In this document: positions 1 to 11,098 of the stretch, piece after piece
How positions within the stretch are numbered: the stretch's first letter is position 1
Layout of the letters: each line of letters starts with the position of its first letter
Source: Buddleja alternifolia
Lineage: Eukaryota > Streptophyta > Magnoliopsida > Lamiales > Scrophulariaceae
DNA length: 64,000 bases
Direction: 5' to 3'
NCBI GenBank assembly: GCA_019426215.1
Contig: CM033402.1
Span: 21,710,104-21,774,103 of the forward strand
Notes under the pieces: generated by a model
Told to the model about the DNA's origin: nothing
The model's input: only the letters and a program-made list of their open reading frames with translations
Database searches by the model: none
Position numbers and translations under genes: made by a program

Positions 1-2232
1 AAATGAAGAGAGAGTCTCTGCAAGTTGATGTAACACTTCACGCAGAAATCTCTCAACTGGTTGTCTGACACTCGGTAACTGATCAATCGGTCCCACCCTC
101 TGTTGACGCTTCTCAAGGCAATACTTAGCAAACTGACGCATCTTGTCATGCATGCCAATGCCGAATAGATAAGGGGCTGTAACCAATTCTTGAAATGAGT
201 ACTTGTTACCCACGTATGCTTCGCACCAGTTAGCTTCATTTAAGCAATATTCTATCCCAGCATTGCAGATAGCATTGGTACCTTCGTGGTGAATGTCTCT
301 TATCGATTCAAATCGATGTTTGTCCATCTGATAGCTGGCATTCCATACACAGTTAAAGTAATCATCAGCTTCTTCTTGAATTAGATTAGTAAGGGACGTT
401 AGACGGTCACCAACGTAAGTACGCTTATTCTTCCATAGACTAAGTGGGTTAGCTGAACTCAAATTTTCAACACTGTGCACCGCTTAAGAAAAATAGGTAT
501 ATCCTTCTCTGTTCAACAATTCTTCAGAAGGATTGAGAAACTCCACGGGTAGACGCTCGTAGATTCTGATCCTGTAGTTTCTTGGAGCAAAGCCAGATGG
601 TTTGGTATGCCCCATGTCCATAAAGTACGCTATGTCTACATCGGCACTAGGAGTCCTCGCATCTGGATGCTTGTCATAAATTAAAATTGAAGTTGAAATC
701 TGATCTACCAGTTCATCATTGGCAATGGACAAATAGTATGCTCGCTCGACATCAGTCAACTCTAAGCTGAACAACATCTCACAGATAGATCGATCACGCT
801 CTATCAAGGTGGCCACTTCATTGTCCGCAACTATGTAGCGTTCTTCATTGTATCCACCGGGAATGAATTCTTCTTCAAGAACTGGTGGCATATAATTGAT
901 CGAATGATCAATAGTCTTTATCAGATCCAGCCTGATGAACTGCCTTGGTTTTGTAAGTCCTCAGCAACGCTCAAAACTACTGAGCGTGCCTCTGTTATAA
1001 CCTCTGAGGTGAGTGATGCTTGGACCCCTTCTATAATAGGTTCCTCAGCATCCACTGAAACTTTTGTTGCAATGTCCTTGGCGATGGACACCACTTCCTC
1101 TAAGTCAACATCCAGGTGGACATCAACTAGTGCTTCAACAGCAGCTAAAATAAGAGTTGTAGCACAAGATATATCCTTTATAAGAGTAGGATATTCTACA
1201 GATGTAGGTAAAGGAACGTTGTGGGAAGAAATAAACTTACCCTGACAACTTATCTCAACAGCAACAGTTCCTTGAGTGCTTTGCTCAGCAGTCTCAGGCT
1301 CTATAGGAGCAGGAGCAGATGGATGCTTCACTGTTTCTCTGGGTCGCTTGAATATCTTGTTGACATTGACCCCTTCTATTGGCTTAAGCATTTGGACTAG
1401 AGCTACAATTGGCTCTTCTTCAAAATTTATCTTCTTAATAATAGTCCCCAACTTTCGTCTTTTGATCAACAGAATCTTGTCCTCCACGTCCTCATCCATC
1501 TCTTCATCATCATCATCATCCTTGACAGGAGATGGAACAATCGGAGCCTTGGCCTTTCTGGGAGCCCTCTTCTTCTAAATAGCTGGACTCTTCACAGCTT
1601 CTTCTTGAGCAGGTCGCTCAGCCTCCTCATCTGACGCTTGGAAAACCACTTGGCGCTCAGATAGAGGTCTGACAGCACCACCAAATGGGGGAGGGTTGAG
1701 GAGATTCGTCACTATCCTCTTCCCTAAGAATTTGGCTATGGCTAGTGCTGCCCAGCAGAATTGACACAGTCTGCCCTAAACAGTAGATCACCAAGAACAA
1801 TACCATAAGGTTTGTTCGTGGCGCTTAAACAATCCCTAAACCTGCCGAATACGTACTCACTTTAATTGATCTTGATATCCAGGAGTATGGCAGTCATCAT
1901 CTGGAACTGCAATGGGGAAACTTTGTCAAATGTTCCCACTCTGCACTCTATAAACTTGCTACAGAAATCAGCCAACAATCTATACTTTGGAATGATGTCT
2001 TTCTTCTCAAAGTGGGGCTTGTATGATGCATCGTCATATCCAGGCATCTTTGACCATGCTTCTTCGATATGTTCGTTAATAATAGATTCTAAAGTTTCAC
2101 CCTGATTTGGCATCTTAAAGTTCTGGGCAATGGAATCAGCAGAAAGAAAAAATTCCTTTGGAGCAGTTTTCTTAGAAAATGAGAAGAGGCAAGAAATGGA
2201 AGTCTTGTCCTCTGAAAGTCTTGTCCTCAGAG
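1..2232 (-). pseudogene. Decayed Sirevirus-type env-like (third) gene, diverged paralogue of the S1 gene
   Basis: Read on the minus strand, this stretch parallels the gene at 12852-17206. Positions 1865-2230 resemble its exon 1 (shared pattern IECR-GTFDKV at about 1900-1945). Positions 1-480 resemble the start of its exon 3, including a shared pattern ending QPVER/QPIET at about 40-70. The first splice donor is preserved exactly as CAGG|GTAAGT, with the intron starting at 1240. A matching acceptor lies at 1145, giving a 96-nt intron. A second intron (943-882) would need a GC donor and is tentative. Several stops break the frame, for example TAA at 484-486. I infer a fragment of an older, different Sirevirus lineage, fused at about 2232 to Athila-like sequence in the same orientation. 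No LTR marks that junction. Its function is unknown; in Sireviruses this position holds the env-like reading frame. Confidence 0.75.
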
Positions 2233-2960
2233 TCGGCCTAAGTCTCCGGATCATGGACTGGACTAGAATCCTTGTCCAATCTCCCCTCAATTGGTTCATC
2301 ATGTTCCAGTTCCGTGGGTATAGTGACATCCACTTGTTCTATCGTATCGAGGTTTCCAACCTCGCCAGCACTCGTATCTCCCTCATTTTCATGATTGCTC
2401 GGGTCATCAGACGAATGTTTCTGCAAAACTTCATCTTCAAAAGGATCAAAAGCATCTAGTATAGAACAAGTAGTTTCAGGAAACTCATGCTTAAAACTTC
2501 GATAAGCATTCAGAGTTACCTTCTTATCCCCTATATTCAATGTAAGCTTACCAAGCGCCAGGTCTAGCGTGGCTTTACCTGTGGCTAGGAATGGTCTTCC
2601 TAGGATCAGCGGGACATCAGAATCTTCCTCCATTTCAGGACCACAAAGTCGACTGGAAAGTAAAACTTGTTGACTTTAACTATGACATCTTCGATCAACC
2701 CAGTAGGATTTGTGACAGATTTATCTGCAAGCTGCAACCGCGTAGTAGTGGTTTTTGTCTCTCCAAGGCCCAACTTCTAAAATGGTGCATAAGGCATCAA
2801 ATTGATCCCGGCCCCAGAATCACAAAGCACTCTGTCGAACTTCATATCCCCAATAGTGCATGGAATGGACAAACTACCCGTATCCTTGAATTTTTTTGGC
2901 ATATTGTTCATCACAGCCGCTGAACATGCTTCGGTTAGGTAGACAATACCCACTTCTTCC
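2233..2960 (-). pseudogene. A1 element: retroviral-type aspartic protease region (Athila-like)
   Basis: On the minus strand this encodes a pepsin-type retroelement protease that would cleave the Gag-Pol precursor. The active-site triad reads D-S-G (about 2812-2824), inside the context CDSGAGIN. A tail rich in Asp and Glu follows (2238-2460). The whole block is collinear with 43845-44500 in A2, down to the tail ending DKDSSP. The homology stops abruptly at about 2233, where Sirevirus-type sequence begins. Stops and frame changes mean no single frame covers the domain. It follows the gag remnant at 2961-3704 directly, the usual gag-protease order. Confidence 0.75.
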
Positions 2961-3704
2961 CACTTCTATTTGTTTGATAGAACTTTATTGAAAAGTTTTG
3001 CGAAGTTCGGCATCTGCAAAATAGCATCCACAGCAGGAATGTTAATGCGCAATTCTCTCAAACTCTCAAGAATACGAAGGAAACTCTTATCATGTTCATT
3101 CTTTTTAATTTTCTAAACTAAGGAAAATGGGAAACGTACTTCAACAGGGGAAGGGAGATCAATAACAGCAGACTTACAACCTATATTCACTGCCTTGGAC
3201 ATTCGAACGTTAGAGGTGTCCACGTTCGGACGTTGAAAGTTCAACGTTCGAACGTTAACTCCTTCACGTTCGGACATCTGAAGCGGGGGGATCCTTTGCC
3301 TTTGGAATATCACAGGACGTTGAAACGTTGCAAGATTCACATTCGGGTGTCCTGTACGCGCTCTTCACTTCCTTCCCACTTCTAAGCGTTACTACAAAAC
3401 ATTGTTCCTTCGGTTTTTTCTCTGTATCACTCGGTAATGTACCCGTATTTCTCCCTGAAAGACTATTCAAAAGTTTCCCTATGTGATGTTGCATCTCCTT
3501 CATCCCCGTAACAACATCTTTTAGCATCAAGTGGAGTTCTTTAAAAGATTCATCCAACTTATGAATGTGTGCATTGAACCTATCATCAATATTCATAGGT
3601 TTTCCTTGACTTGGCTACTGAAATTACACTTGTCATTGGTTATTGTTGGACTGAAATGGTTGTCGAGGTGTTTGGTATGCTCCCAGATTTACATATGGTG
3701 GATT
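2961..3704 (-). pseudogene. A1 element: C-terminal part of Athila-like gag
   Basis: This minus-strand stretch continues the gag that starts at 39362. It is separated from it only by insertion C1; joining 38475 to 3704 across the GGATT duplication restores alignment with A2 at about 43070-43110. The longest open piece (3264-3596, 110 residues) contains the conserved block SFKELHLMLKDVVTGMKEMQ. A hinge follows, encoded by repeats of an AACGTTCGAACGT-like motif (3195-3275). No zinc knuckle is visible, as in A2. Function by family: capsid protein that packages element RNA. Broken by stops. Confidence 0.8.
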
Positions 3705-4130
3705 TGTTAGATTTTATACCCGGTACACCAATTTGGGGCGCCATTCTATGTAATAATAACTCTAGCTGAACGATCTTTTTCATATAAATAAAGTTAATCT
3801 TTTAGCATTGTTTATTCATGTATATAGCTTGGTCTTAACTTAGAATAAAGTCCCGAAGGATCACACATAGTTATGGGACATCATTGCACATCGGGAATGG
3901 CAATGTGGAATATGTCTCAAAGGATGTGATCCTTAAACATATGTTCCAAGTCATGAATGGGCTCATCGAGATGAAGGGATATCGATGAGACCCAAAAGAT
4001 TTGCGTATATGATGCATACTCTTAATAGAGTATATCTCGTTCCATAGATATTGGCACGGTGAAAGCATATGCATGTATGAGGGTTCCTATTGTGGGAATA
4101 GGTATACTGAACAACCTCATGAAAGTGGGG
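3705..4130 (+). repeat. C1 Copia element: 5' LTR, partial or rearranged
   Basis: Starts TGTTAGATTTTATACCC right after the duplication GGATT (3700-3704). It matches 8439-8848 closely over about 410 bp. Beyond about 4118 the similarity to the continuation of the 3' LTR (28150 onward) is lost, so most of the 5' LTR, and any recognisable primer-binding site, is missing or replaced. Confidence 0.8.
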
Positions 4131-4573
4131 TTGACTGGCACCCGTGCGCCGGCCGACGAGACCTGGTGGTTTCATTACTTAGCTCAGAAAATGGGGGTAA
4201 TGGAATTGATGATTGACCATGGGATATTTGATGGGTTGAGCCTAACATCGAGTACCATGTGTTAGCTCAGAAAATGGGGCTTATGTGAAAGATGAGGAAA
4301 AGTATCTTGAAAACTATCAAGGAAGATGGAAGGCCCGGTAAGGCTACTATTCGAACTAGTCATATGTTAGCTCAGAAAATGAGGCATATGATGAAGTTTG
4401 GATAGATCTCAAGCGCACTAAAGAATTAACTATTCTTCAAATCACACCAAGAGGGTGGTGAGATTTGGAAAAATAGTGGGAGACTTGTACAATTAAAGAC
4501 CAAATTGTATAAGAACTTTATTTGAGAATCCATTACTTATCATCTGCCTCATACGTTTTGTAGATAATACGAA
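4131..4573 (+). other. C1 leader between 5' LTR remnant and gag, with a thrice-repeated motif
   Basis: No gene. Holds three dispersed copies of TTAGCTCAGAAAATG, each followed by a G-rich variant ending in ATG (about 4179, 4263 and 4366), spaced 84 and 103 bp. No typical Copia primer-binding site is visible. Origin unclear: it could be surviving LTR U5 and leader, or foreign DNA picked up during a rearrangement. Confidence 0.6.
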
Positions 4574-5340
4574 ATGGCTAAAAGTCAACTTTATACAATT
4601 CTCGAAACAAACAAACTGACCACTCCCAACTTTCCCGATTGGCTAAGAAACCTTAAGATTGTTCTACAACATGAAAAGAATGACTATATTCTGACGGCTG
4701 AACAGCCGGGAATAACTCCTGAAAGCACTGATGAGGATAGAGAGTATGTTAGGCTTTGGTCGGATGACAATATCCAAGCAAGATGCCTTATCATGACTAC
4801 ATTGTCAAATGAGTTGCAAAAGCAACATGAGAATACGATATTGTGAAAAGATATTGTCAACCGCCTTGAAGAGTTGTACGGTACTAGAACTAGGAGAGAG
4901 AGGTATGCTATCTCAAAGGAACTGTTTAGAGCAAGGAAGGGCGAAGGAGCGTTTGTCAGTGAACACGTCCTTAAGATGATTCAATTGATTCATAAGATGA
5001 TTCAATTGATGGAGACCTTTGCGTCGACCTCGTCCTTCAGTCTCTCCCAAGGTCTTATGACCAATTCGTCATCAACTTCAACATGAACAACTGGAATGCC
5101 TCATTAAATGAGTTGTTGAACATGTTGACAAGTGCTGAGAGCAGCATCAAGAAGGACAAGCCGGTGCTTCTTATGAATTCATCTTTTATACCTAAGAAGG
5201 GTGACAAGAAGAAGAATAAGACTAAGAAGTTGAAAGGTACAGATGGTGTCAAAAAGGTGAAAAAGGCTAAATCGGATAAGTGCTTCAAATGTGGGAAGAC
5301 TGGGCACTGGCAAAGGAACTGCAAAGAGCCACCAGCGCAA
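4574..5340 (+). pseudogene. C1 Copia gag with CCHC zinc knuckle
   Basis: Starts at ATG 4574, in the usual gag position. The N-terminal part has the UBN2/retrotrans_gag pattern of plant Copia elements (NFPDWLRNLKIVLQ, then many aromatic and charged residues). The frame is broken by a TGA at about 4844, then by a short in-frame duplication (MIQLIH-KMIQLM, about 4976-5010) and a frame change near 5080. A lysine-rich linker leads to a perfect CX2CX4HX4C zinc knuckle, CFKCGKTGHWQRNC, at 5281-5322, which would bind element RNA. Non-functional as it stands. Confidence 0.85.
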
Positions 5341-6810
5341 GGTACGTTCTTTGTTGAAGTTAACTTCTCGGTTACCGATTCTTCTTGGATTCTAGACACT
5401 GGATGTGGAGTTCATATTTGCAATAACTTGCAGGAGATGACAAGAATCAAGGAGCTAAGTAGAGGAGACATGACCCTACAGATGGGAAATGGAGCACGGG
5501 TTGCTGCCAAGGCCATGGGGATGATCTACTTAGGGATAGGAGATAGAAATTTAGTATTAAATTCTATTTATTTTGTTCCTGAATTAATAAGAAACATTAT
5601 CTCGATTCCGATTTTGGATCGAGAGGGTTATTGTTTTGAGATTCGTAATAAAACTTTGTTTTTGTCATATGAATCATCTCTTATTATGGAATCAAAATTG
5701 CAAGATGGAGTTTATACTGTTTTCCCAACAATTTCTAATCTCAATATTTAACAAAGAAATAAACGTAAACGAGATAATCAAGCAAACGCACTAATGTGGC
5801 ATGAGAGACTAGGTCATATCTCTAAAGAAAAAATTCGAAGCTTGGCAACTCATTTAGGTCTCCAAGACTTAGATGAATTGACAACTTGCGAATTGTGTCT
5901 CAAAGGGAAAATAACTAAGTTATCGTTTTCGAGTAAAGCGGAACGAGCTACATACAAGTCCATTGGACTTGATCCCCACGGACGTGTGAGGCCCTATGAG
6001 CGTAAATGCTCGAGAAGGGTTTAGCTACTTCATAACCTTCGCCGATGATCATTCTTGCTATGGTTACGTATATCTGATGAGATATAAATTTGAATCCTTT
6101 GAGAAATTTAAGGAGTTTAGATATGAGGTAGAGAAGTAACTTGGAAAGGGTATTAAAGTTATTCGATCTGTTCGGGGAGGAGAATACTTGTCTTTCGAGT
6201 TAATTGATTATCTTAAAGAGAATGGGATTCTCTCAAAGTGGACTCCGCCTGGCACGCCTCAACATAACGTGGTAGCCGAGCGTAGGAATCCTACATTGTT
6301 GGATATGGTTCGATCCATGATGAGTTTCACTAAAGTTCCTAAGTCCATGTGGGGCTATGCTCTTGAAACGACAACCTATCTATTGAATAGGGCGCCGTCC
6401 AAGGCTGTTCCCAAGACCCCCTATGAAAATTAGTGTGGAAAGTCACCCTCGTATGCTCACTTGAGAATATGGTGGTGCCCCGCTTATGTAAAGCATTTAG
6501 TGGGACACAAATTGGATCCCAAATCCTCTTTGTGTTATTTTGTAGGATATCCAAAGGAAATTATTGGATACTACTTCTACAACCCTACGAAACGAAAGGT
6601 GATTGTTTCAAGAAACGCTAATTTTCTAAAAAAAGGATTCTTTTTGAATAGGAAAGGCGAGGCCGTAGAACTTGAAGAGACGAATCAAAGTGATTCGAAT
6701 CAAGGAGTACAAAATAACCCAGCTGACACCAATGAAGCTAATTTCGATATACCTACCGAGAACACACAACCCTTGAGGAGATCTGAAAGAGTTCCAAAGG
6801 CGCCTGAAAG
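5341..6810 (+). pseudogene. C1 Copia protease and integrase
   Basis: Directly continues the gag frame. The protease active site is WILDTGCGVHIC at about 5386-5421. The GAG-pre-integrase zinc-binding segment starts at 5794 (MWHERLGHISKEKI, then a CELC motif). The integrase catalytic core follows with several stops and frame changes. Its last catalytic block, HNVVAER, is at about 6261-6290, and the integrase C-terminal segment is at 6461-6814. The first Asp context is degraded and one stop lies at about 6022. Protease-integrase-reverse transcriptase order is diagnostic of Copia (Ty1 type), as opposed to Gypsy. Confidence 0.85.
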
Positions 6811-6885
6811 ATAGCTTGGCCTGTTGGAAGAAAGAACTTAGAAGATCCTCTCTTAGATTCTGATCCAAAGAGTTATAAGGAAGCA

Positions 6886-8359
6886 ATGTCTGACATTAAT
6901 TCGGGAAAATGGCTAGAAGCCATGAAGTCTGAAATGGACTCCAATAAGGTATGGACCTTGGTGGACCCACTAGAGGGCATGAAGCCTATTGGCTGTAAAT
7001 GGGTCTATAAGAGAAAGCTTGGAGTCAATGGAGAGCTGGCAACCTATAAGGAATGCCTCGTGGCAAAAAGATTCACTCAGAGACAAGGCATTGACTATAA
7101 GGAAACCTTCTCGCCAGTCGCGATGCTGAAATCTATTAAGGTTCTGCTTGCTATATTTGTATATCTCAATTTTGAGATCTGGCAGATGGATGTAGAGACT
7201 GCATTCCTCAATGTAGAGATTGAGGAAGAGATATATATGCAACAGTCAGAGGGCTTTACATCCGAGATGAGCGAACACAAGTGTGTAAGCTCCAAAGGTC
7301 CATTTATAGATTAAAGCAGGCTTCCAAAAGCAGGAATAAATGGTTTGACACTGTCATACAAGAGTATGGATATGTGCAAAATGTTGAAGAGGCTTGTGTG
7401 TACAAGAAGGTTAGTGGAAGTGCGGTTACTTTTCTCATACTTTACGTTGATGATATTCTTTTGATGGGAAACAATATTGGAATGATGCAGTCGACTAAAG
7501 TATGGCTCTCTAAACAATTTTCCATGAAGGATATGGGAGAAGCATCCTACGCACTTGGTATGAAGATATACCGAGAGAGATCGAGTAGGCTGCTGGGACT
7601 CTCCCAATCCGCGTATATCGATTGCGTACTTAAGAGATTTAAGATGGAAGAATCCAAGAGAGGATTCTTGCCAATGGGACATGGGATTACACTTTCCAAG
7701 TCGATGTCTCCTAAGACTCGAGAAGAACGAGTAAGAACCTCCCACATACCTTATGCCTTTGCTATAGGTACTATAATGTACGCGATGATATGCACAAGAC
7801 CCGATGTAGCATATGCATTGAGTGTGTGCAGCCGTTATCATGCTGATCCTAGTGAGAAGCACTAGAATGCATTAAGCGATCCTTAAGCACCTTAACAGGA
7901 CTAAGGACATGTTTTTGATGTACGGACGTGGAAAATTCAAGTTAGAGGGATACACCGATTCGAGTTTCCAAATCGATGTGGACGACTCAAAATTGGTCTA
8001 GGGATTTGTCTATCTGCTTAATGGAGGAGCCGTCAGCTGGAAAAGTTCCAAGCAAGCAACTGTGGCGGACTCCACCACTGAAGCAGAATATATCGCAGCT
8101 TCAGACTGCAAAGGAAGGTGTTTGGATTAGGAACTTCATCCAAGAATTGGGCGTAGTTCCATCCGTTGTAGATGCAGTACCTTTGTACTGCGATAACAAT
8201 GGGGCTCTTGCACAAGCAAAGGAGCCAAGGTCTCATAAAAAATCTAAGCACATACAGAGGCGATACCACTTGATCAGAGAAATCATTAGGAGAGGCGACG
8301 TTCGAGTGGAACGTGTGAACTCGGCAGAAAATGTGGCGGACCCGTCACCAAACCCTTAA
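6886..8359 (+). pseudogene. C1 Copia reverse transcriptase and RNase H
   Basis: Reverse transcriptase is recognisable from CKWVYKRKLG (about 6990) through WQMDVETAFLN (about 7180) to the catalytic LYVDDILLMG at about 7439-7468. The frame shifts near 7310, so two frames carry the domain. RNase H follows (about 7890-8359): a YTDSSF motif at about 7951, [18 protein letters not shown], and the terminal RRYHLIREII block ending at TAA 8357-8359. At least two frame changes and several stops are present. The polypurine tract and 3' LTR follow within 80 bp. Confidence 0.85.
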
Positions 8360-8423
8360 GCCAAAAAGTATTTAAGGGACATCTAGGGAGAGTGGGCCTC
8401 AAGTACATGGGCAATTGGCACTA

Positions 8424-8438
8424 AGGAAAGTGGGAGAT
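8424..8438 (+). other. C1 polypurine tract
   Basis: Purine-rich GGAAAGTGGGAGAT lies directly before the 3' LTR. It is the expected primer for plus-strand DNA synthesis. Confidence 0.7.
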
Positions 8439-8848
8439 TTTTAGAGTTTATGCCCAGCGTACCAATTTTGGGCGCCATTCTATGTAATAATAACTCTAGC
8501 TGAACGGTGTTTTTTATATAAATAAAGTTAATCTTTTGGCATTCTTTATTAGTGTATATAGCTTGGTTTTAGCTTAGAATAAAGTCTCAAAGGATCACAC
8601 ATAGCTATGGGACATCATTGCGCATCGGGAATGGCAATGTGGAATATGTTTCCAAGGTTGTGATCCTTAAACATATGTTCCAAGTCATGAATGGGCTCGT
8701 CGAGATGAAGGGATATCGATGAGACCCAAAAGACTTGCTTATATGATGCATACTCTTAATAGAGTGTATCTCGTTCCATAGATATTGGCACGATGAAAGC
8801 CTATGCATGTATGAGGGTTCCTATTGCGGGAATAGGTATATTGAACAA
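8439..8848 (+). repeat. C1 3' LTR, part 1
   Basis: Matches 3705-4118 over its full length. The terminal TG is mutated to TT. Interrupted at 8848 by element N1; the LTR resumes at 28150 after the AACAA target duplication (8844-8848, 28145-28149). Confidence 0.85.
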
Positions 8849-10280
8849 TGACATGCTAATACCTACCTAACGTGCTTGAATAGCAAGTGTACTAGTCGTG
8901 GTAGTAATAAAAGTGGACAAAATTAGTCCGGGTTGTCGAACCACGGAGACTTGGATTTTAGCTTTAGATTTTCAATAAAAGAAAGGACAAATAAAGTAAA
9001 TTGCAAGAATTGATTGAATAAACAAAGGACAAAAGAGGAAACGAGCTTTAGACTGAAACTCACGTATGATAAAATGACTAAGGCATATGCTACAACCAAA
9101 TCTACTCGTCAATATATATGAGTTACTCCTCGAATTATTAGACTCCTATTGCTTTGGTGAAAACTCCTTAATTAACTATTACCCGATGTCTCGGTTCATA
9201 ATAATCCTATGATTAATTGACGGTTCTCTAAATATGTCTATCCGAGAATCTAACCAATAACCACGCATTTACGCTTTAGAATTTCCCCGGATAAATCCGG
9301 CTAACCGCACCCGGGAATCTCTACCTATTTCTAGGGGCAATTCCTCATTTGTTTTGGATGATGTGTTAATTCCCTTGAACCCTTAACCTATCTTCTCTCA
9401 AATGACTAGATTAGGCAAAATAGCAAGCATATGATGATCAAGCATATGATTGGAATAAAAGCATAAAATTAACACACAAAGCAATAGAAGAATTAATAGG
9501 AAAAATCACTTCATATATATTGACTCATAAATTTGGCCTTCACATGGCCTTAGTTCTACAAAATTAGCTCATCATCAATAGCTCAAGAAGATCTAGAACA
9601 ATCATATACATAATTATGAACATAAACATGTAATGAAAGCAAATAAAACTCCCTAAGACTTGGTTGATGATGAATCCTAGCTTGGAACTTCAATCTCTAG
9701 CTTAATCCCGTTTCTTCTCCCTCCAAGATTGATGAATTTCGGCTCAAAATCCCAGAAAAATACCTTCCTTCCCCAGATTTTCGAACCCCTCCTTTTTCCT
9801 TTCATTTTTGGCCTTTATACCTTCAAAACCGCTATATCGGCGCCCCGGCGTGACCCAAATGGCGCCTAGGCGCGGTCCAGGTGGCCTAAGTGGCTTGGGG
9901 AAGAAGTTGACTTGCGTATAGGCGCAGATAAGGTGGCGCATAGGCGCCACAGTGCGAAGTCTTAACCGTTTTCTTATTTTTCAGCGCAGCAATCGTATTT
10001 TCTTCATAACGTTTTCCACGGACCTTGGATTTGGATGATTCAAGCTGCCACGTGAAGCCAAGACAGAGATCTACAATTTTCCAGAAGAAAACTTCTCCAA
10101 ATTCGATTTCAAAAGATACTAAAATACTGTGTTTTTGTGCACTTTACGTGGATTACAGTGATTTTCCACCTTTACTCAATAAGCCCATAGATTATACACA
10201 TATGTGGCATAAATCAAGCGATAAATGAATCTAAAACATAAACGTAAGGGCTTAAAAACACGTAAAAATGACTCTTATCA
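8849..10280 (-). repeat. N1 3' LTR
   Basis: Begins TGACATGCTAATACC and ends CTCTTATCA in plus-strand orientation. Aligns with 26710-28144 throughout. Contains no credible gene; open frames here are short and lie in LTR sequence. Confidence 0.9.
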
Positions 10281-11098
10281 ACCCCCTCACACTTATCAAT
10301 TGCTCGACCTCAAGCAATAAGAATTTTAGGATATGGAAACATCATCAAACAAGGGAGAAACAAAAAGAAAACTACTAACTAACTCGCTTTCGGGGAGTAA
10401 CCGGTTGCACTTAGCATGTGCAACAAGCCTTTAAACCTTTGAGTTACCTCAAGGATGAGTTATAGTCTCGTGAAGGTTTGCATATGATATACCCATAAAA
10501 TCGAAGGATGTTATGTTCAAACCAACCGAGACAACTTGAAATAAGAACTATGATGCAATGGCACGAATCAAGTGACAATAAAGCTCAAAAATACGTACAC
10601 AAATGAAGACAATGCTCATTCAACACCTAGAATTGAACCAATTTCCAAAGGGTGTAGTGGGATAAGATCTAGGGCATTATGATCAAAAGGCATCCCTACC
10701 ATGCTCGGAAACATTCCCCATATGTACCAACTTTCGATAGATCATAAAGCTCATCGAATCATAGGAAACTTTAAGGTTAAATTGTGCTCACTTCTATTCA
10801 CTTTACATTGACATTTCACGCTTTGAACGATTTAATCTTATAACGACATAAGGCCTCGTACGATGTTCTACCCCTTTAGATCTTCTTTGCCACCCATGTA
10901 ACGGGCTTTGGGTCAACAACTCCCAAACCAGAGGGTTTTAGGGTGCTAAGTGTTAAGACACTCCTACGAACTTAATCACCCGAGTGGCTAAGGCCACGAA
11001 ATAGAACGAGGTCTTTTATTCATCTCATTCCCGATTGGCTTGAGCAAAGCTCAAATTTGATCAACGAGTATAGTATATAGGCAATGGTGCTTTGATGA
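10281..11098 (-). other. N1 3' noncoding region with polypurine tract
   Basis: No gene. The polypurine tract GTGAGGGGGT (minus strand) abuts the 3' LTR at 10281-10290, preceded by a GCTTGAGGTCGAGCAA hairpin-like motif (about 10300). Two stretches (about 10630-10710 and 10920-11070) resemble A2 noncoding DNA near 49340-49440 and 49020-49150. Interrupted at 11098 by S1, whose duplication GATGA is at 11094-11098. Confidence 0.75.
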
